From assembly GCA_024364735.1 (NCBI GenBank), contig JAGFNQ010008725.1, positions 42,504-106,503 of the forward strand: a stretch of DNA of 64,000 bases, in the 5' to 3' direction. Positions 1 to 12,107 of the stretch are shown piece after piece. The position numbers and the translations under genes were made by a program. Source of the DNA: Boesenbergia rotunda (lineage: Eukaryota; Streptophyta; Magnoliopsida; Zingiberales; Zingiberaceae). Below the pieces are notes generated by a model. It made no database searches. It had not been told where the DNA came from and worked only from the letters and a program-made list of their open reading frames with translations. The first letter of the stretch is position 1, and the number at the start of each line of letters is the position of its first letter.

Positions 1-422
1 TTTGTCGAAAAATCTCTGGCGTTCTCCCATTAACACTCGTGTTGAACTCGCAGGGTGGGATCTCCTTTCCTTTCGTCATCATCCTCGTGGGTTGGACTCT
101 GGTGACTTATCGTCCGTGTCGATTTCTTCTGGAACACTTGTGAAAAAAATCCAAATGGGATTACCCTAATCAATTGGTGAAGTTTGGATCGATTGCCTAA
201 TCAATTCAAACACCTTTTTGTTTGCAACAAACACTATCTAATCGATTATCCTCATTGATTAGACCAAGCTGAATTGATTACTCAATCAATTCCAGCACAT
301 TATATAGTCTCATGAACGCATTCATAATCGATTAACATAAATCTTAATCGATTGACTAATCAATTTCAAGCCTTACTATGCTTCACGAAATAACCCTTAA
401 TTGATTAACCTAATCGATTAAC
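1..422 (-). repeat. left arm of a 99% identical inverted duplication (C-LTR/F-LTR junction)
   Basis: This stretch is the reverse complement of 14062-14482. Reading both base by base I find three substitutions and one inserted G in 422 bases. Bases 1-146 are the terminal part of a C-family gypsy LTR. After it comes CTTGT, the complement of C's target duplication ACAAG, and then element F's LTR with its AATCGATT dyads. The arm therefore carries the same insertion junction as the right arm, so it is a duplication and not an independent insertion. It runs off the window start, so its true length is unknown. It stops exactly where an LTR-like TGTTAG sequence begins at 423. Confidence 0.9.
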
Positions 423-2040
423 TGTTAGTAGGAGCCCTAGAGCCAATTATATGATGATTGACTAGGGGCATTTTGTATCATATTCTATTATTAATAAAGG
501 CATGTTTGGTTATTATACTTACTTTGTATTTGTGCCAAATAACTAAGTATAATAATGTCCTTGGGTAGTAGGTTCTTATCTACATTATATCGATTGGTTG
601 AATCGATAGTGAGATGATGTAGAGAACACTACTCTAAACCATTCCTAGTCAAGTATTAATATTCAAGGACAATATTAATACATGGAGACTAGCATGTAGG
701 TCAACTGATGACTTGAGCTCACAAGTCATGGATATGTGATATCAAGTTGACACATGAGTATACATTGGAGAATGTGTACTGAATGACCCGCCATGAGAAA
801 GTTTCATAGATTGTCATATGAGTGTCATAAACTTTCTCATGTGACTATTGGTATGAATAGTCCTTAGACCTGAAGTCACTACGGTTCCCTACATAAGGAG
901 TTATGTACTTTGGTATCGTCAAACGTCACCCGTAACAGGGTGGACTATAAAGGCGATCACTGGGTATGTAATGAATTATGCGGAGGGATGTGAGTGATGT
1001 AGATGGGATCTATCCCTCCCATATGACGGGAGTGATATCCGTGGGCCCCTTGATCGAGTAGGACTGCTAAAACGCATGGCCATGCTCAATTGAGTCAATA
1101 TGAGATATTGAGTTCAATGTTTGAGTGAGTCTACTCGGGGATCAAGAAACACAAAGATTGATCGAGGATGACACGGTCTATGCCTCATTGGTCAATCTAG
1201 ATATCGAGGATAGAAGGACAAGGTCATACATTGCCATAGTCACAGAGGTTAAGTCGGATCTCGACTTTCTTGTTACTTGGGTAACATTGATACATTGCTA
1301 GATGCCGCTCATTGCTTTTATGTCTAAATTGGTTTAGACATATTGCCAACGTTACGAGAGCCTATTGGGTCACACACTAAGGACACGATGCTTCGGAGAT
1401 TAATTTATCTTGGTTTGGCTAAGATTTAATCGGAATTGGATTAATTGAGTTAGACTCAAGTGAATCCAATTGGATTATGGATTGAGATCTAATTTGAGTT
1501 AAACTCATTTAGATTAGACTCAACCACATTTGGATGAAATATTAATTCATTAAAATGTTTAATGAATTAATAAGAGAGGAAGATGGAGAGTTTCTCACCA
1601 TTAGAGAGTTACATGAAAAGTTAGAGAGTTACATTAAAATGTTTAATGTAAGGGAAGTTTAAAATGGAAAAACTCCTCTTGATATGAGTATAAAAGAGTT
1701 TGTCCCTTGTCATTTGGATGACAACTTCTCATTTTCTTTCCCCTCTTCCTTCTCTTCTCCATCTTGGCCGAAACCCACATCTTGGGTTCTTGGTGTTTTG
1801 TGAACTATCTCAAGTTGCTAGCACAATTAAGGTAGTTCTTCTCCGAAGTAGAGATATCGTGTTCGTGTGGATACGAATAGAGGCACGGACACTTGAACGT
1901 GCAAGAGATCCGGCGGCGCTTGGACGAGCGGGATAAATGTAAGGGCACACTCCAAAGGTATACGCTTTAGATAGATCTATTCTTAGCTATGAAGGTAGGT
2001 AATTATACCGATTACATATTACACATATGTAACTATCACA
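423..2040 (+). mobile_element. copia-type LTR-like block (solo or broken)
   Basis: It begins TGTTAGTAGGAGCCCTAGAG directly after TTAAC, inside F's LTR sequence. An AATAAA-containing AT-rich segment follows near 490. Then comes a long non-coding body with no frame of any size, of the kind common in plant copia LTRs (for example the segment around 900-1080). The right edge is not clear: no tRNA-complementary primer site follows it, and the expected continuation of F's LTR is not found to its right. It may be a solo LTR whose far side was rearranged. The end coordinate is approximate. Confidence 0.5.
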
Positions 2041-3625
2041 TTATGCTATCAACTAATTGAATGTTTGCATAAATCATTGGGTTGTTAACTCATTAACAAG
2101 TATGCAACAATATACATAGCACCCAACTGCACCTCTCTTTACATCGACCTTGGCTGTGGCACAACAAATCGATGCTCCAAGCTTAAGGCTGACCCATTAA
2201 TCAAGAAATGGTTTTAATATGGTTGGAGCTCATTCAACCGTCTAGTCAGGCTTGGATGTGTCCAACAACCAAAACTAAGGATTGACCTCTGACTCCAACT
2301 ATATTAATCATAACTAATTCCATGGTTTGAATATGTTGAGGTTCAAGCCGGGCATGGATGTGTCCATCAACCCAAACGAGAAACAAAACTCCGGTTCTAA
2401 CCATATTAATGGAAGGTGTTGGCCTTAATATTTTGTAAGGGATTTTGGATCTCATCCTTTTCCTTTTAAACACATTCATGACATATAATTATATCATGTT
2501 CTAACGATTTCCTTAATAAAGTATGTATGTGACTTAATTTGTCAAGTCTCATTAATTGAATTAGGAACCGGATTTCCTAATTCTAATTTCATACTTTATT
2601 CAAGGAATTATTTTGGGAAACAATTACCTAAATTGTCATAATCAATTTCGGAAATAATATGTTTAAGACTTTGATTTCTCTAAATCAAATCTTATTAAAT
2701 TAAGAGACAGATTCCCTTAATTCAACCACATATTATTTTCATGAAAATCTTATTTAAGGAAATAAACTCTATAGGAAACAATTTTTCCTAATTAATTTTG
2801 GAGACAACAATATGTAAGAGCATTACCTCATAAATCAAATAAGGAAATTATTGTTTGAGAATCACCTCAAAAAATTTCTAAGATTTGATTACATATTTTA
2901 TTTATAGATAATTAATTACAACAAATTATTTACTTTGGGTGGCTTCCCGAGGCACTCCCCAAAGAAAAGAAATTTGTTGTAAATCTAATTTGGCTTGCTC
3001 CTCGAGGCATAACCAAATTAAACTTGACAATTAAAGAACTTGTTAATAATATAATTTGGATGACTCCCCGAGGCCTACCCAAATTAATTTTAACAATTCA
3101 TATTCAAAATAGGAAATTAAATTACAACAACTAACTTTAATTTTGGTGGCTCCCCGAGGCACTCCCCAAAGTAAAGAATTTTGTTAATAATTTAAAAACC
3201 AATTTGAATTTAATTGTCAATTAATGTTTCCATAAAATGTCTAGACTTTCATGAAAAGAAAGTGCCCAAAATTACGAGCTTTCCATAAATGGAAAGTTTC
3301 CAAAAATAAAAGGTTTTCAAAATAATTGTAAGTTTCTGATACAAAGAAAACTTACATATTTACAAAATTGAAAATTTTCCAAAATAGGAAATTTCCAAAA
3401 TTGAAAAGTTTCCAAAAATGGAAAGCTTTCACAATTATCATAAAATTTCAGAAACAGGGATATTTCAAAAGTTTGCGAAATTTCATGAGGATTTCCAAAC
3501 TTTGAAATTCCTAAATCGAAATTTACCATAATTGGAAAGTTTCCATAATTGAAAATTTTTCCAAAATTGAGATCATGACAAAGTTTTCCGTAAAACAATT
3601 ATATGATTATGTCGAACACTAACCG
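2041..3625 (-). mobile_element. non-coding internal region of element E
   Basis: This lies upstream of the primer site at 3626-3638 and should be the internal part of minus-strand element E. I see no gag or pol. It contains an imperfect duplication around 2215-2290 and 2335-2410 (CATGGATGTGTCCA type). Three or four short direct repeats with the core CCCGAGGC lie at about 2945, 3003, 3066 and 3151, in a strongly AT-rich background. A 3240-3580 stretch is made of TTCCAAAATTGGAAA-like words that are themselves inverted repeats. It looks like a large non-autonomous LTR derivative. The opposite LTR is not in the window. Confidence 0.5.
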
Positions 3626-3638
3626 ACTCTGATACCAC
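3626..3638 (-). other. primer binding site of element E
   Basis: On the minus strand this reads GTGGTATCAGAGT, matching the 3' end of plant initiator methionine tRNA used by copia elements. It directly abuts the LTR edge at 3639. Confidence 0.8.
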
Positions 3639-5911
3639 TGTTGGGATCGGGTGCATATTGACATGGATGGGGGTTCGTAATTTTAAAATTAATTACGTGC
3701 AGCGGAAGGTTTAGCATAAATAATTTCTCAAATTATTTAACCACACATCTAAGCATGCAACCTTATCTTGTGTAGACATGATCATATATTTAAAATTTTG
3801 CAGAAACGTAAACTAATTTATGTATTACCTCGCGTAACTCGAAGGAAGGGACGAGATCCAACCGTAAGCGTCCCTTGGAAGCTCCGCCTCTATTCACGTC
3901 CACGCCGAGTTTTCTTCGGGATGACTTCGCAAAGCCACGAGTCTCGTGTCGACGAGAACTACTAGATCCTCCAAAGACACGATAAGAATATCAAGAGAGA
4001 AGTTGGAAGACTAACTACCAAGCGAAGAACGGAATCAAGATTCCGGAAAGAAGGAAGGAGTTGCGCCCACTTCTTCTCCTTGCGGCAGCAGCTCGGTGGA
4101 CGGAGGTGGTTGGTCGCCGGAGCTTGGACGTCGGAGAAGGAGGCCGGTGGTGGCAGTAGCTCACGGCAACAGGGACCCTTCTTTTGGCCGGCGGCACAAG
4201 AGAAGGGAGAGGGGCGGAGAGAAGGAGAGGCAGAGAGCTTATGCCTTGATCTCTTGGATTGATTTCCAAGTCTTGCCTTGGGTCCTTTATATAGTGGCCT
4301 CTTAACCGCCAAGTCTCCTTTTTCTTATGGAATAAATTTTCATAAGAAATTTATCATATAAATTTTCTTATCATGGAAAATCAATCCATGATTGATTTAT
4401 AAAATAAAATAAACCAATCTATGGTTCATTTTAATTTCCATGAAAAATAAATTTCTTTATATATAAATTTCTTTATCATGGTAAATCAATCCATGATTGA
4501 TTTTATAAAATAAAATAAACCAATCCATGGTTCATTTTAATTTCCATGAAAAATAAATTTCTTTATATATAAATTTATATCATCCATAATTTTATAAAAC
4601 AAATCACACTTGGTTTATTTTATAAATTGAACCAAACAATTTGGTTTTCTCCCTTTGTTGTGGCCGGCCAAGCAAAGAGGGTGGAGACCCTCTTTGGCCG
4701 GCCCATCCAAGCCACGCCCCAATGAATTAAACTCATTTAATTCATCTATTAAGTCTTCAAAAGACTTAGCCATTTTACGCTTCCGATGCGTCTCTGAAAA
4801 ATTCAGATTCGACTTATCGTTTGGCTCAACCAAACCTAATCTCTCTTGATTGGAAAATCCAATTTTCAACTCGTTTTAAATCCCTCGGATTACTCATAGT
4901 GCGTGTGACCAAATAGGCTTTCGATTTATGTTGGCCGTCTATAATTAACCAATTATAGAACGATCATGAGTGGCACCTAGTAGTACATCATGATCCCCAA
5001 TTAATCAAAAGATCAACGGTTGACCTCAGAAGCAATTCTGAAACCCTTCAGCAGCTTTAATGAATCATGCCCCATTCCCTTCACCATCTTATACCCACTT
5101 GGTTAAGGACATGGTCTATATGTGTCAGTCTCCACTAGGCTGATTACGTCACACTTAGCCCAAGTAACGTTTTCTCGTCTTATGGATTCTAATTACTCTC
5201 ATGTATTTAAGAGATTCATACTCTGAACATGTCATGCTCTGGCCAGAGGCTCCGAGTAGCAATCCGACGATAGGCCTCGGGTATACATCTCCTCGCAAGG
5301 AGTGGTGAATCCTTTGTAGGCTGTTCAAACATCTTCGGGCACTTCGGCTTATACCCAATCATCCTGGGTCCACACCTCCTTAGAGATGCTTGCTTAAGAT
5401 GTCAAAGTATAAGTCTCCATGACCAAGATGACTTGAACACGGCAAGTCAAAGGAACATCGCACTTAAGCTGCAGTTAGAACTTCACTAACATGTCTATAT
5501 ATAGACTACCATATGAAGTTTTACAGCCAGTCACTCCAATGAACTAGTTCCCTTAACTAGCATTCATGTTTATCTCCGGACATCTCAATGTCACCAGCCA
5601 GTGAGAATCAGCTGATTAGAGAATAACCCATGCTAGTCTCAACAGAATTGATAGTGTCCGTATTTATCAATTCATCGACTAGGGACAATTTCAATACTTC
5701 ACAATTGCACATGTAGAGATAATCACTAGTTGTGAATTCATCACAAATTCTCTCATGTTGTGAATTGTATTGCGGGCATTCATTAAATGAGTTTAAGATC
5801 TCAATCAAATACACAAACATGTATACTCAAATAGTGAATATTCATTTATTATAATAAATGATTACAATCATAAGGCGATTGCCTTAGAATACTTCTCTCA
5901 TATCACTAACA
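3639..5911 (-). mobile_element. 5' LTR of element E (copia type, 2273 bp)
   Basis: The plus strand starts TGTTGGGATC and ends CACTAACA, giving the TG...CA termini of an LTR in minus orientation. The primer site at 3626-3638 marks it as the 5' LTR. Open frames inside it (for example around 4000-4300 and 5600-5820) are short, mutually overlapping and without domains, so I treat them as chance. A TATA box lies on the minus strand at 4284-4294. The right flank is D-family LTR sequence starting CCCGG, so E sits next to, or was inserted into, that LTR. Confidence 0.75.
4284..4294 (-). promoter_or_regulatory. TATA box in the LTR of E
   Basis: The minus strand reads CTATATAAAGG, a strong plant TATA element placed within the LTR as expected for the U3/R boundary. 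Confidence 0.55.
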
Positions 5912-6857
5912 CCCGGGACACAGGGGGCGCCCTCCTTGACATGATCTGCTGGCTTCTGGTTACTTTGCTTCGTTTGCTTGGACTCAGGGCGCCCGGGACA
6001 TCCAGGCCGCCCTGCTTGCTGCAGTTTCGAAGCAACTCTGATTTGCTTGTTTTGCCTTGACCTTGGGGGCGCCCGGGACACTGGGGGCGCCCTGTCCAGC
6101 TGTATGCGCCTCTCCTTTGGGGTGTTCTGAGCTGCAGAAACACATTCCTTCGGTCCTGTATTTAAGGTTAGTTCCAAAACAGCAAAGCAAGAGTATTAGA
6201 CAATTTTTTTACAGCCGTAGCTGTCTTGGTTCTGACTTTGGGTCTCCCAAATGGAACCCTAGGTCGAACCGACACCTACTGTTCCCTCGACGGGGAACGC
6301 GTCCTCACCTACTCCTCTCAGGAGATTTTACCTTTTGCCAACCGGCTCCTCCGGTTGGACTTTTGCCCAGCAGCCCTTCGCCGGGTCTTTAATTCCTGGC
6401 AGTCCTTCGCCAAGTGCCTAGCATCCCTTCGCCAGGTCTTCAACTCCTAGCATCCCTTCGCTAGGTGCCTAGTAGTCCTTCGCCAGGTCTTCAACGCCTA
6501 GCAGTCCTTCGCTAGGTGCCTAGCATTCCTTCGCCAGGTCTTTAACTCCTAGCAGTCCTTCGCCAGGTGCCTAGCAGCCCTTCGCTAGGTCTTCGATTCC
6601 TGGCAGTCCTTCGCCAGGTGCTTAGCAGCCCTTTGCTAGGTCTTTGATTCCTGGTAGTCCTTCTCCAGGTGCCTAGCAGCCCTTTGCCAGGTCTTAGGGT
6701 TTCGATGCCTAGCATTCCTTCGCTAGGTGTCCTGCAGCCCTTCGCCAGGACTTCTTTCTGCACACTCAGTGACAATGTTAGATCACCAATAATACTTAAC
6801 TTTGAACCCTTTGCCAATATCAAAACAAGGTTCGATATGGTGATTCCTACACCAACA
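5912..6857 (-). mobile_element. 3' LTR of copia element D, truncated
   Basis: It matches the second half of the LTR at 12108-13354. Shared blocks include GTTAGTTCCAAAACA, the segment with CCAAATGGAACCCTAGGTCG, CTCCTCTCAGGAGATTTTAC, and the terminal ACCAACA. The first part is replaced by element E's LTR at 5911. The body differs from the right copy: it has GC-rich GGCGCC...GGGACA words around 5912-6090 and a different minisatellite at 6365-6760. The end at 6857 is joined directly to a B-family LTR fragment instead of to D's polypurine tract. Confidence 0.75.
6365..6760. repeat. hairpin minisatellite in the D-family LTR
   Basis: Tandem units of about 20-25 bp share the core CAGTCCTTCGCCAGG or AGCATCCCTTCGCTAGG. 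Several units are inverted repeats, for example CCTAGC...GCTAGG at 6446-6465 and CCTGGC...GCCAGG at 6599-6618. The two stem strands change together between these units. Confidence 0.85.
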
Positions 6858-7738
6858 CTCTCTGATCGGTCTGTGGACCGATCAGTAGCTGAACTTTAAT
6901 TCAAATACGCTGTCAGACTTCTGATCGGGTTCTGATTTCCTTCTGAACACTACTGATATCTGCTCTGATCTTCCGATAATGGATTCTCTGTTGATTTGCT
7001 GTGTTAAACAATTGCTAAGTGTGCAGGTAACTCAGGATTACTCAAGGAGAGTCAACTGGGGACATTCTGTTAGCAGGTTTGGACGTTTTCCTCTTCTCAG
7101 GTTTCAACGGACGTTTGCGCTTCTGGCAACGGCTGAGAAGCTGACTGGGGCTCGGCTGAGGAGAGTTCAGGGAGTCCAGGAGAGGTTAGGATAACTGGGC
7201 TGTTTCAGATGAGCAGCTGGTGAGCTGCAGAGGAGCGTCTGTGACCTGGCGACTGGCGACGCAGGTTAAGAGTGGGCAGCGAAGAAGAGAAGGAATCTCT
7301 TCGGGCAGGTTAAGGTTAAGGTGGGTTGTTGTTTGTGCCTGTAAACGTTTCTCTTCGTCTGCTTGTGCTCTGTAAGTCTTTGTGTGTCTTTGTGCATTAT
7401 TATTTATCATTTTGTTGAGACTGCTGTGGAGAGGTTTCTCCACCGAGAAGGAGGTGTTATTTTATCCGGATTTTCCGGGGCTTGATCTGCTAATGATCAA
7501 GGGATCGCCCACCTCACGGGCGCGCCAAGGAGTAGGGGCAAGTTATCCCAGAACCTTGTAAATCTTCCTTGTTAGCAATCTTGTATTCTTATTTCTGTTT
7601 GTGTTCTTATCTTTGTTTTTCTGTGTTTCCGCTGCCGCTAACCCTAAGTGTAGAAAAACTTGAGAAATCTCAAAAAGATAGCAAAAGTCTGTGTCTGGCT
7701 GCATTCACCCCCCCTCTCTAGCCATCCAAGCACCAACA
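6858..7738 (+). mobile_element. truncated B-family LTR, opposite orientation to B and G
   Basis: It matches, in reverse orientation, the first ~1.1 kb of the LTRs at 19505 and 60632. It ends GCACCAACA preceded by the complement of the start TGTTGGTGCTTGGATGGCTA. The segments near 7525-7560 (AGGGGCAAGTTATCCC) and 7425-7455 (GGTTTCTCCACCGAGAAGGA) also match. One GATCGGTC/GACCGATC hairpin lies at 6862-6890. The expected TGTTGATGCAG start is missing, and no primer site follows the end, so it is a truncated solo or 3' LTR. It separates D's 3' LTR from D's internal region. Confidence 0.8.
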
Positions 7739-9600
7739 ATATTCTACTAAGCATAACCCTAACTGCTTTCTTAGTAAGCTAAACTCAGATTCAGGTAAGG
7801 GTTTGGTAAAAATGTTAGCTAAATTAGATTTTGAGTCCACATGCATAAGTACTATTTCGCCCCTTGATCATTTAGTTTGTTTCTAAATACCCACTTAGTA
7901 TCTATAATAGATTTTCCCTCAGGTTTAGGTACTAATTCCCAGACTTGGTTTCTTTCAAATTAGGCTAGTTCCTCTTGCATAGCTATAATCCAATCTGGGT
8001 CAGGTAGGGCTTCTTCTATAGTCTTAGGTTCAATTTTTGAAATAAGTGCGATCTGACTAAGATTTCTATAAGAAAACCTAGTTCTAACTCCTAAGGATGG
8101 ATCACCCATAATTTGATCAGAAGGATGATTCAGTCTGGGTTTCTTTATTCTTCTAGAACTAGGTTCAGCCTCAGGTCCAGCTGGGTGGTCTGGTTCAGTG
8201 TTTGGTTCAACTACTTGAGTTGGTTCAGTTGATACCTCTATTATTTGTTCAAGTGATAATCCATTTAATGGTTCAATTAGTGGTTCAATTTCTTCGTCAA
8301 AGATTAAGTTAGTAGTTTCTTCAATTTTGTGGGTTTTTTTATTATAAACCCTATAAGCTCGACTAGTTGTTGAATATCCTAGGAAGGTCCCTAGGTTTGA
8401 CTTTGATTGGAACTTACCTAGATAGTCCTTAGTGTTCAAAATATGAACTCTGCACCCAAAAACTCTTAAATAGTGTAAATTTGGTAATCTATGATAATAG
8501 AGTTCATAGGGGGTTTAATGTGTCTTTTATTAATTAGGACCCTATTTTAACATGTCGTATTTACCGCTTCTGCCCAAAATTGGTTAGCTAGGTTGTATTC
8601 ATTGAGCATGGTTCGAGCAGCTTCCTGAAGGGTTCTATTCTTTCTCTCAACTATCCCATTTTGTTGGGAGGTTCTAGGATAGGAGAACTCATGGATATAC
8701 CCATTAATTTTACAAAAATCCTCAAACTTTTGATTTTCAAACTCTCCCCCATGATCACTCCTAAGTCTTTTAATTTTAGTATCATTTTGATTTTTAATTA
8801 TTTTGCATAAGTCATTAAATAAATTAAAGGTTTCATCCTTAGTTTTCAAGAACCTAACATAGGTAAACCTAGAGTAATCGTCGATAATTACTAAGCAATA
8901 CCGATACCCACTTAGTAACTTGGCTCCATGTGAATTAAATAGGTCAAGGTGTAGGAGCTCAAGTGTGGTTTGGGTTAAGTCATATTGGGTTGGTTTATGA
9001 GTTGACTTAGTTTGTTTGCCTTGTTTACAAGAGTTACAAATTGTATTTTCAAAATTCTTGATTTTAGCTACACCTTTAATTAACCCAAGTTGAGTAATTT
9101 TTGAAATCAGTTTGATATGAGTGTGACATAATCTCCTATGTCAAAGGTTAGATTCTTCTATTGAGTCAGAAGGCATTTGGGTACTATAGGTAAATTAATA
9201 GTGTTGACGTTGTTTTTTCTAGTACCTTTACGTGTTATCTCTGAGTCTTGGAGGTTTCTAATAAGACAGTTAGAGTTGGTGAAAGTAACTATGTAACTAG
9301 TATCACAAAGTTGGCTATGCTAAGCAAATTGAACTTAAAATTTTTAACCAAGAGTACTTTCATAATAATAAAATCAGAATTAAGTTCAATGTTACCTGAC
9401 CCAATTACTTTGAGTGTAGCATTGTTGCCAAATGCTACTGAGCCTAGGTTCTTGAACTTGATTTTGGTGAATTTCAATTTTCCCCAGTCATGTGTCTGGA
9501 GCATCCACTATCCAACATCCATTGATCCAAATCTTTATGTTCCTACACATAAAGTATGTATTGATTTGGATCCATTAGAGGTAAGGATAGCTTAAATTGA
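7739..9600 (-). pseudogene. copia element D pol remnant (protease/integrase/RT start/RNase H end)
   Basis: Reading leftwards on the minus strand: a degenerate protease-to-GAG-pre-integrase part (9504-9289 and then about 9150-9000, with the CNSCKQGKQTKS-like zinc segment); the integrase core at 8849-8547 with SDHGGEFEN and QNGIVERKN; and the integrase tail and RT entry at 8439-7960. The frame then jumps at about 7861-7866 from the start of RT straight to the C-terminal RNase H segment (HVDSKSNLANIF-like). Compared with element B roughly 1.2-1.3 kb, including the RT active site, is missing. Several stops and frame changes are present. It cannot encode a working polymerase. Confidence 0.85.
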
Positions 9601-10289
9601 ATTTCACTGCCTAATCTGTCTCACACACATCTAATGTTATTAACCATGTTAACCTTATGGGTTTTGTGAGACAAGTTTAAAAGAAATGTTTAAATTTTTT
9701 AAAAGAAAATTAATTTTGAAAATGTTGAATTAATTAAAAAAATGTTGAGTTGAGATTATTGATTTTGAAAAGTGGTTAAGTCTATGATTTAAATTAAAAT
9801 TTGTGTTAGATTCAAATTTATCAAGTAGTCAATTGAATTTGATTTTCGATAATTCGCTTCCAGGTCGTGGTGAGGCACAGAGGCCTTCTTTAGTCGTAGC
9901 CTTATTGGAGCAACAACCCTTTCCTTGATAAAGCCTTTTACCGAAAATTCATTTTCAAATTACGTCTTGAAAAATTTTGGTCTGACTAGTTTAGGTCTTG
10001 GATCGGTAGCTTCGGCTAAATCCACCCGACTAAACAGACCAAGTAGGGTACGTCTTACCCTACTTGACCTATTAGAAAGGTTTCCCTAACGTACTATCAT
10101 CTCACCTCCTCTTAAGTCTATGTTGTTCAAATTTTAAATCAATCTTTTGTCCTTAAACTATTCCTAAGTCTAAGCATTATAATAAAATTGCAAAAAAAAA
10201 AAAATAAACAAGCAAGCAAGCAATAAAAAAATCATCTAACTATAAAAATGGTTTTTATATTGGCTCCCCCTGGACTGAAGCCTCGATAA
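9601..10289. mobile_element. AT-rich internal spacer of element D
   Basis: I see no domain-bearing frame between the protease remnant and the gag tail. It has a poly-A run at 10193-10204, a short AAGC-type run just after it, and otherwise AT-rich decayed sequence. Confidence 0.5.
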
Positions 10290-11885
10290 GGGTTAGGCAA
10301 GATGTGAATCATGTCCTTGGGGATCCAATACTGGTTTTGGTCCAGCTTGTTTAGTCAAACATAGCTTAGGGACCCATGCTTGGACTCGGGTTCTAGGTTG
10401 GTTCAACACGGAATAATATGAGCATTGTCTCGATTTGGTCCAATAACCTAGTCCGGATCGATTGAGAATAGACTTCTGTTTTCCAAGGATCATGTCAAGA
10501 CCCTTGGAACCCGATGTGAACTATTCTAAGGCAACTCTGAGCTCCTTGACTTGAGTTTTCAAGGAGGAATTCTCTTCCTCAAGTTTTAGAACTTGAGTTG
10601 AGTTTCCTTCTTGATTTGACTTAGTCAAGGAACTCGAGTTGACTTCCTCTTTTAGGAGTTTTACTTTCTGTCAGAGGCTCTCAACTCGGATGTTGGCATT
10701 GTCCAATTTTTGAGATAAATAAGAAATTAAATTCTACAACTCAGATTTGGGATAACCTCTTACCGTGATTTTTCCGTCCTCCGAGATTGTGAGTTTTCCA
10801 GTGTTGACGTTCTCGTTTGGTTCCGATTCTGTTTTGGAGTCGACGTTTTCTGAGGCGGTCAAGGCAAGTAGGTTTGCGTGCGGGACTTCTTCTTCGGAGG
10901 AGGAGGAGGATTCATCCCAGGTGGCTTGAAGAGCCTTCTTCCTCGGCGCCTTCGTGTTTTCCTTTAGATTGGGGCACTCTGACTTGAAGTGTCCCTTTTT
11001 GTTGCACCCATAGCAGGTGGCGTTGCTTTTGCTCTTTGAGCTCGTCGAGGGTTCTGATGGATCTTCCTTTCTCCGGCTTGACTTCTTCTTGCTCGTTTGG
11101 TGCTTAAGTTCTTTGTAGTAATCGCGAGCTAGCCGGACCAATTTGGGATGATCCCCTTCACTGTCGTCTGATTCCGAGTCCGAGTCAGACTCGGGTACTT
11201 GTTGAATTTTCGTTTTCTGAGTTTTACCTGCAACAAATGCAATACTTTTCTCGACCAACGTAGTATTAGTCTGTTCATGCAATTCTAACTCAGAAAATAA
11301 CTCGTCTAATTTAATTTCAGACAAATTCCTGGAAACCTTGTAGGTATCCACCATAGATGCCCACAGTGAGTTTCTCGGAAATGAGTTTAAGGTATACCTT
11401 ATTAGGTCACGGTTTTCAACCTTGTGACCTATCGTGTGTAGCCCGTTCATCAGCTCCTAGATTCTGGCGTGGAGTTGAGCTACTAATTCTCCGTCGTGTA
11501 TCTTTATCGTATAGAGTCTGTTGAGCAACAGATCTCTTTTGCTGATTCAGGTGTCAGATGTTCCTTCATGTAGCTCGATCAGCTTGTTCCAGAGCTCCTT
11601 CGCGCTGTTGAAGGGTCCTACATAGTTTATCTCCTCTTTTGTCAGACCGCACTGCAAGGTTTGGGTCGCTTTTGCGTCTGCCTCGATCTTCTTTTTTAGT
11701 AGGTCGTCCCACTCGGTATAGTGTTGCACCACACCTTGTGCATTTTTTGGTATCTCCAGTCCGGACTGGATGATGATCCACATGTCCACCTGAGTTTTCA
11801 GGTAGACTTCCATCCTGCTCTTCCAGTAGGAGAAATCTTCTCTACTGAAGAGGGGTGGTCTGGCGGTGCTGTATCTCTCTTGCAT
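10290..11885 (-). pseudogene. copia element D gag
   Basis: The likely start is the methionine at 11885 (MQERYSTARPPLFSREDFSY). The first part is the copia gag/UBN2-type domain, with W-x-S-R-M-E and ELWNKLIELHEG. A break lies near 11450-11550. The frame at 11450-10734 holds the rest of gag with one zinc knuckle, CYGCNKKGHFKSEC (CX2CX4HX4C, about 11020-10975), then an acidic Ser-rich tail. The stretch 10730-10290 continues the gag tail, including a GLGY motif at about 10460-10450. The role in the family is particle assembly and RNA binding. Interrupted by stops, so non-functional as it stands. Confidence 0.85.
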
Positions 11886-12094
11886 TATATTGAAAAATTT
11901 GCAAAAAAAACTTTGTCCCAAGACTATGTCTTGGATTAGCAGTGCTGGAAAAAAAATAATAACGAAAAAAATTGAGTGGTGTTGTACCAACCTCGATTAA
12001 CGAAAAAAACCAGCAAAAAGAAAAAATATTAAATTTCGAAAAAAATCTGAAAAAAATTCTCTAACTGGTGGTTGCACCAAGTTTGAGTCACCCG

Positions 12095-12107
12095 CTCAGA
12101 TACCACT
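12095..12107 (-). other. primer binding site of element D
   Basis: On the minus strand this reads AGTGGTATCTGAG, one mismatch from the initiator methionine tRNA site used by elements A and B. It abuts the LTR edge at 12108. Confidence 0.75.

Noticed and set aside
423..2040. Simple solo LTR with matching flanks
   Set aside because: The F-LTR sequence that should continue after it is not found anywhere between 2040 and 14061, so a clean solo-LTR insertion is not supported.
3962..4312. Overlapping open frames on both strands in the LTR of E
   Set aside because: GC-rich leader part of an LTR next to its TATA box; frames are mutually exclusive and without domains.
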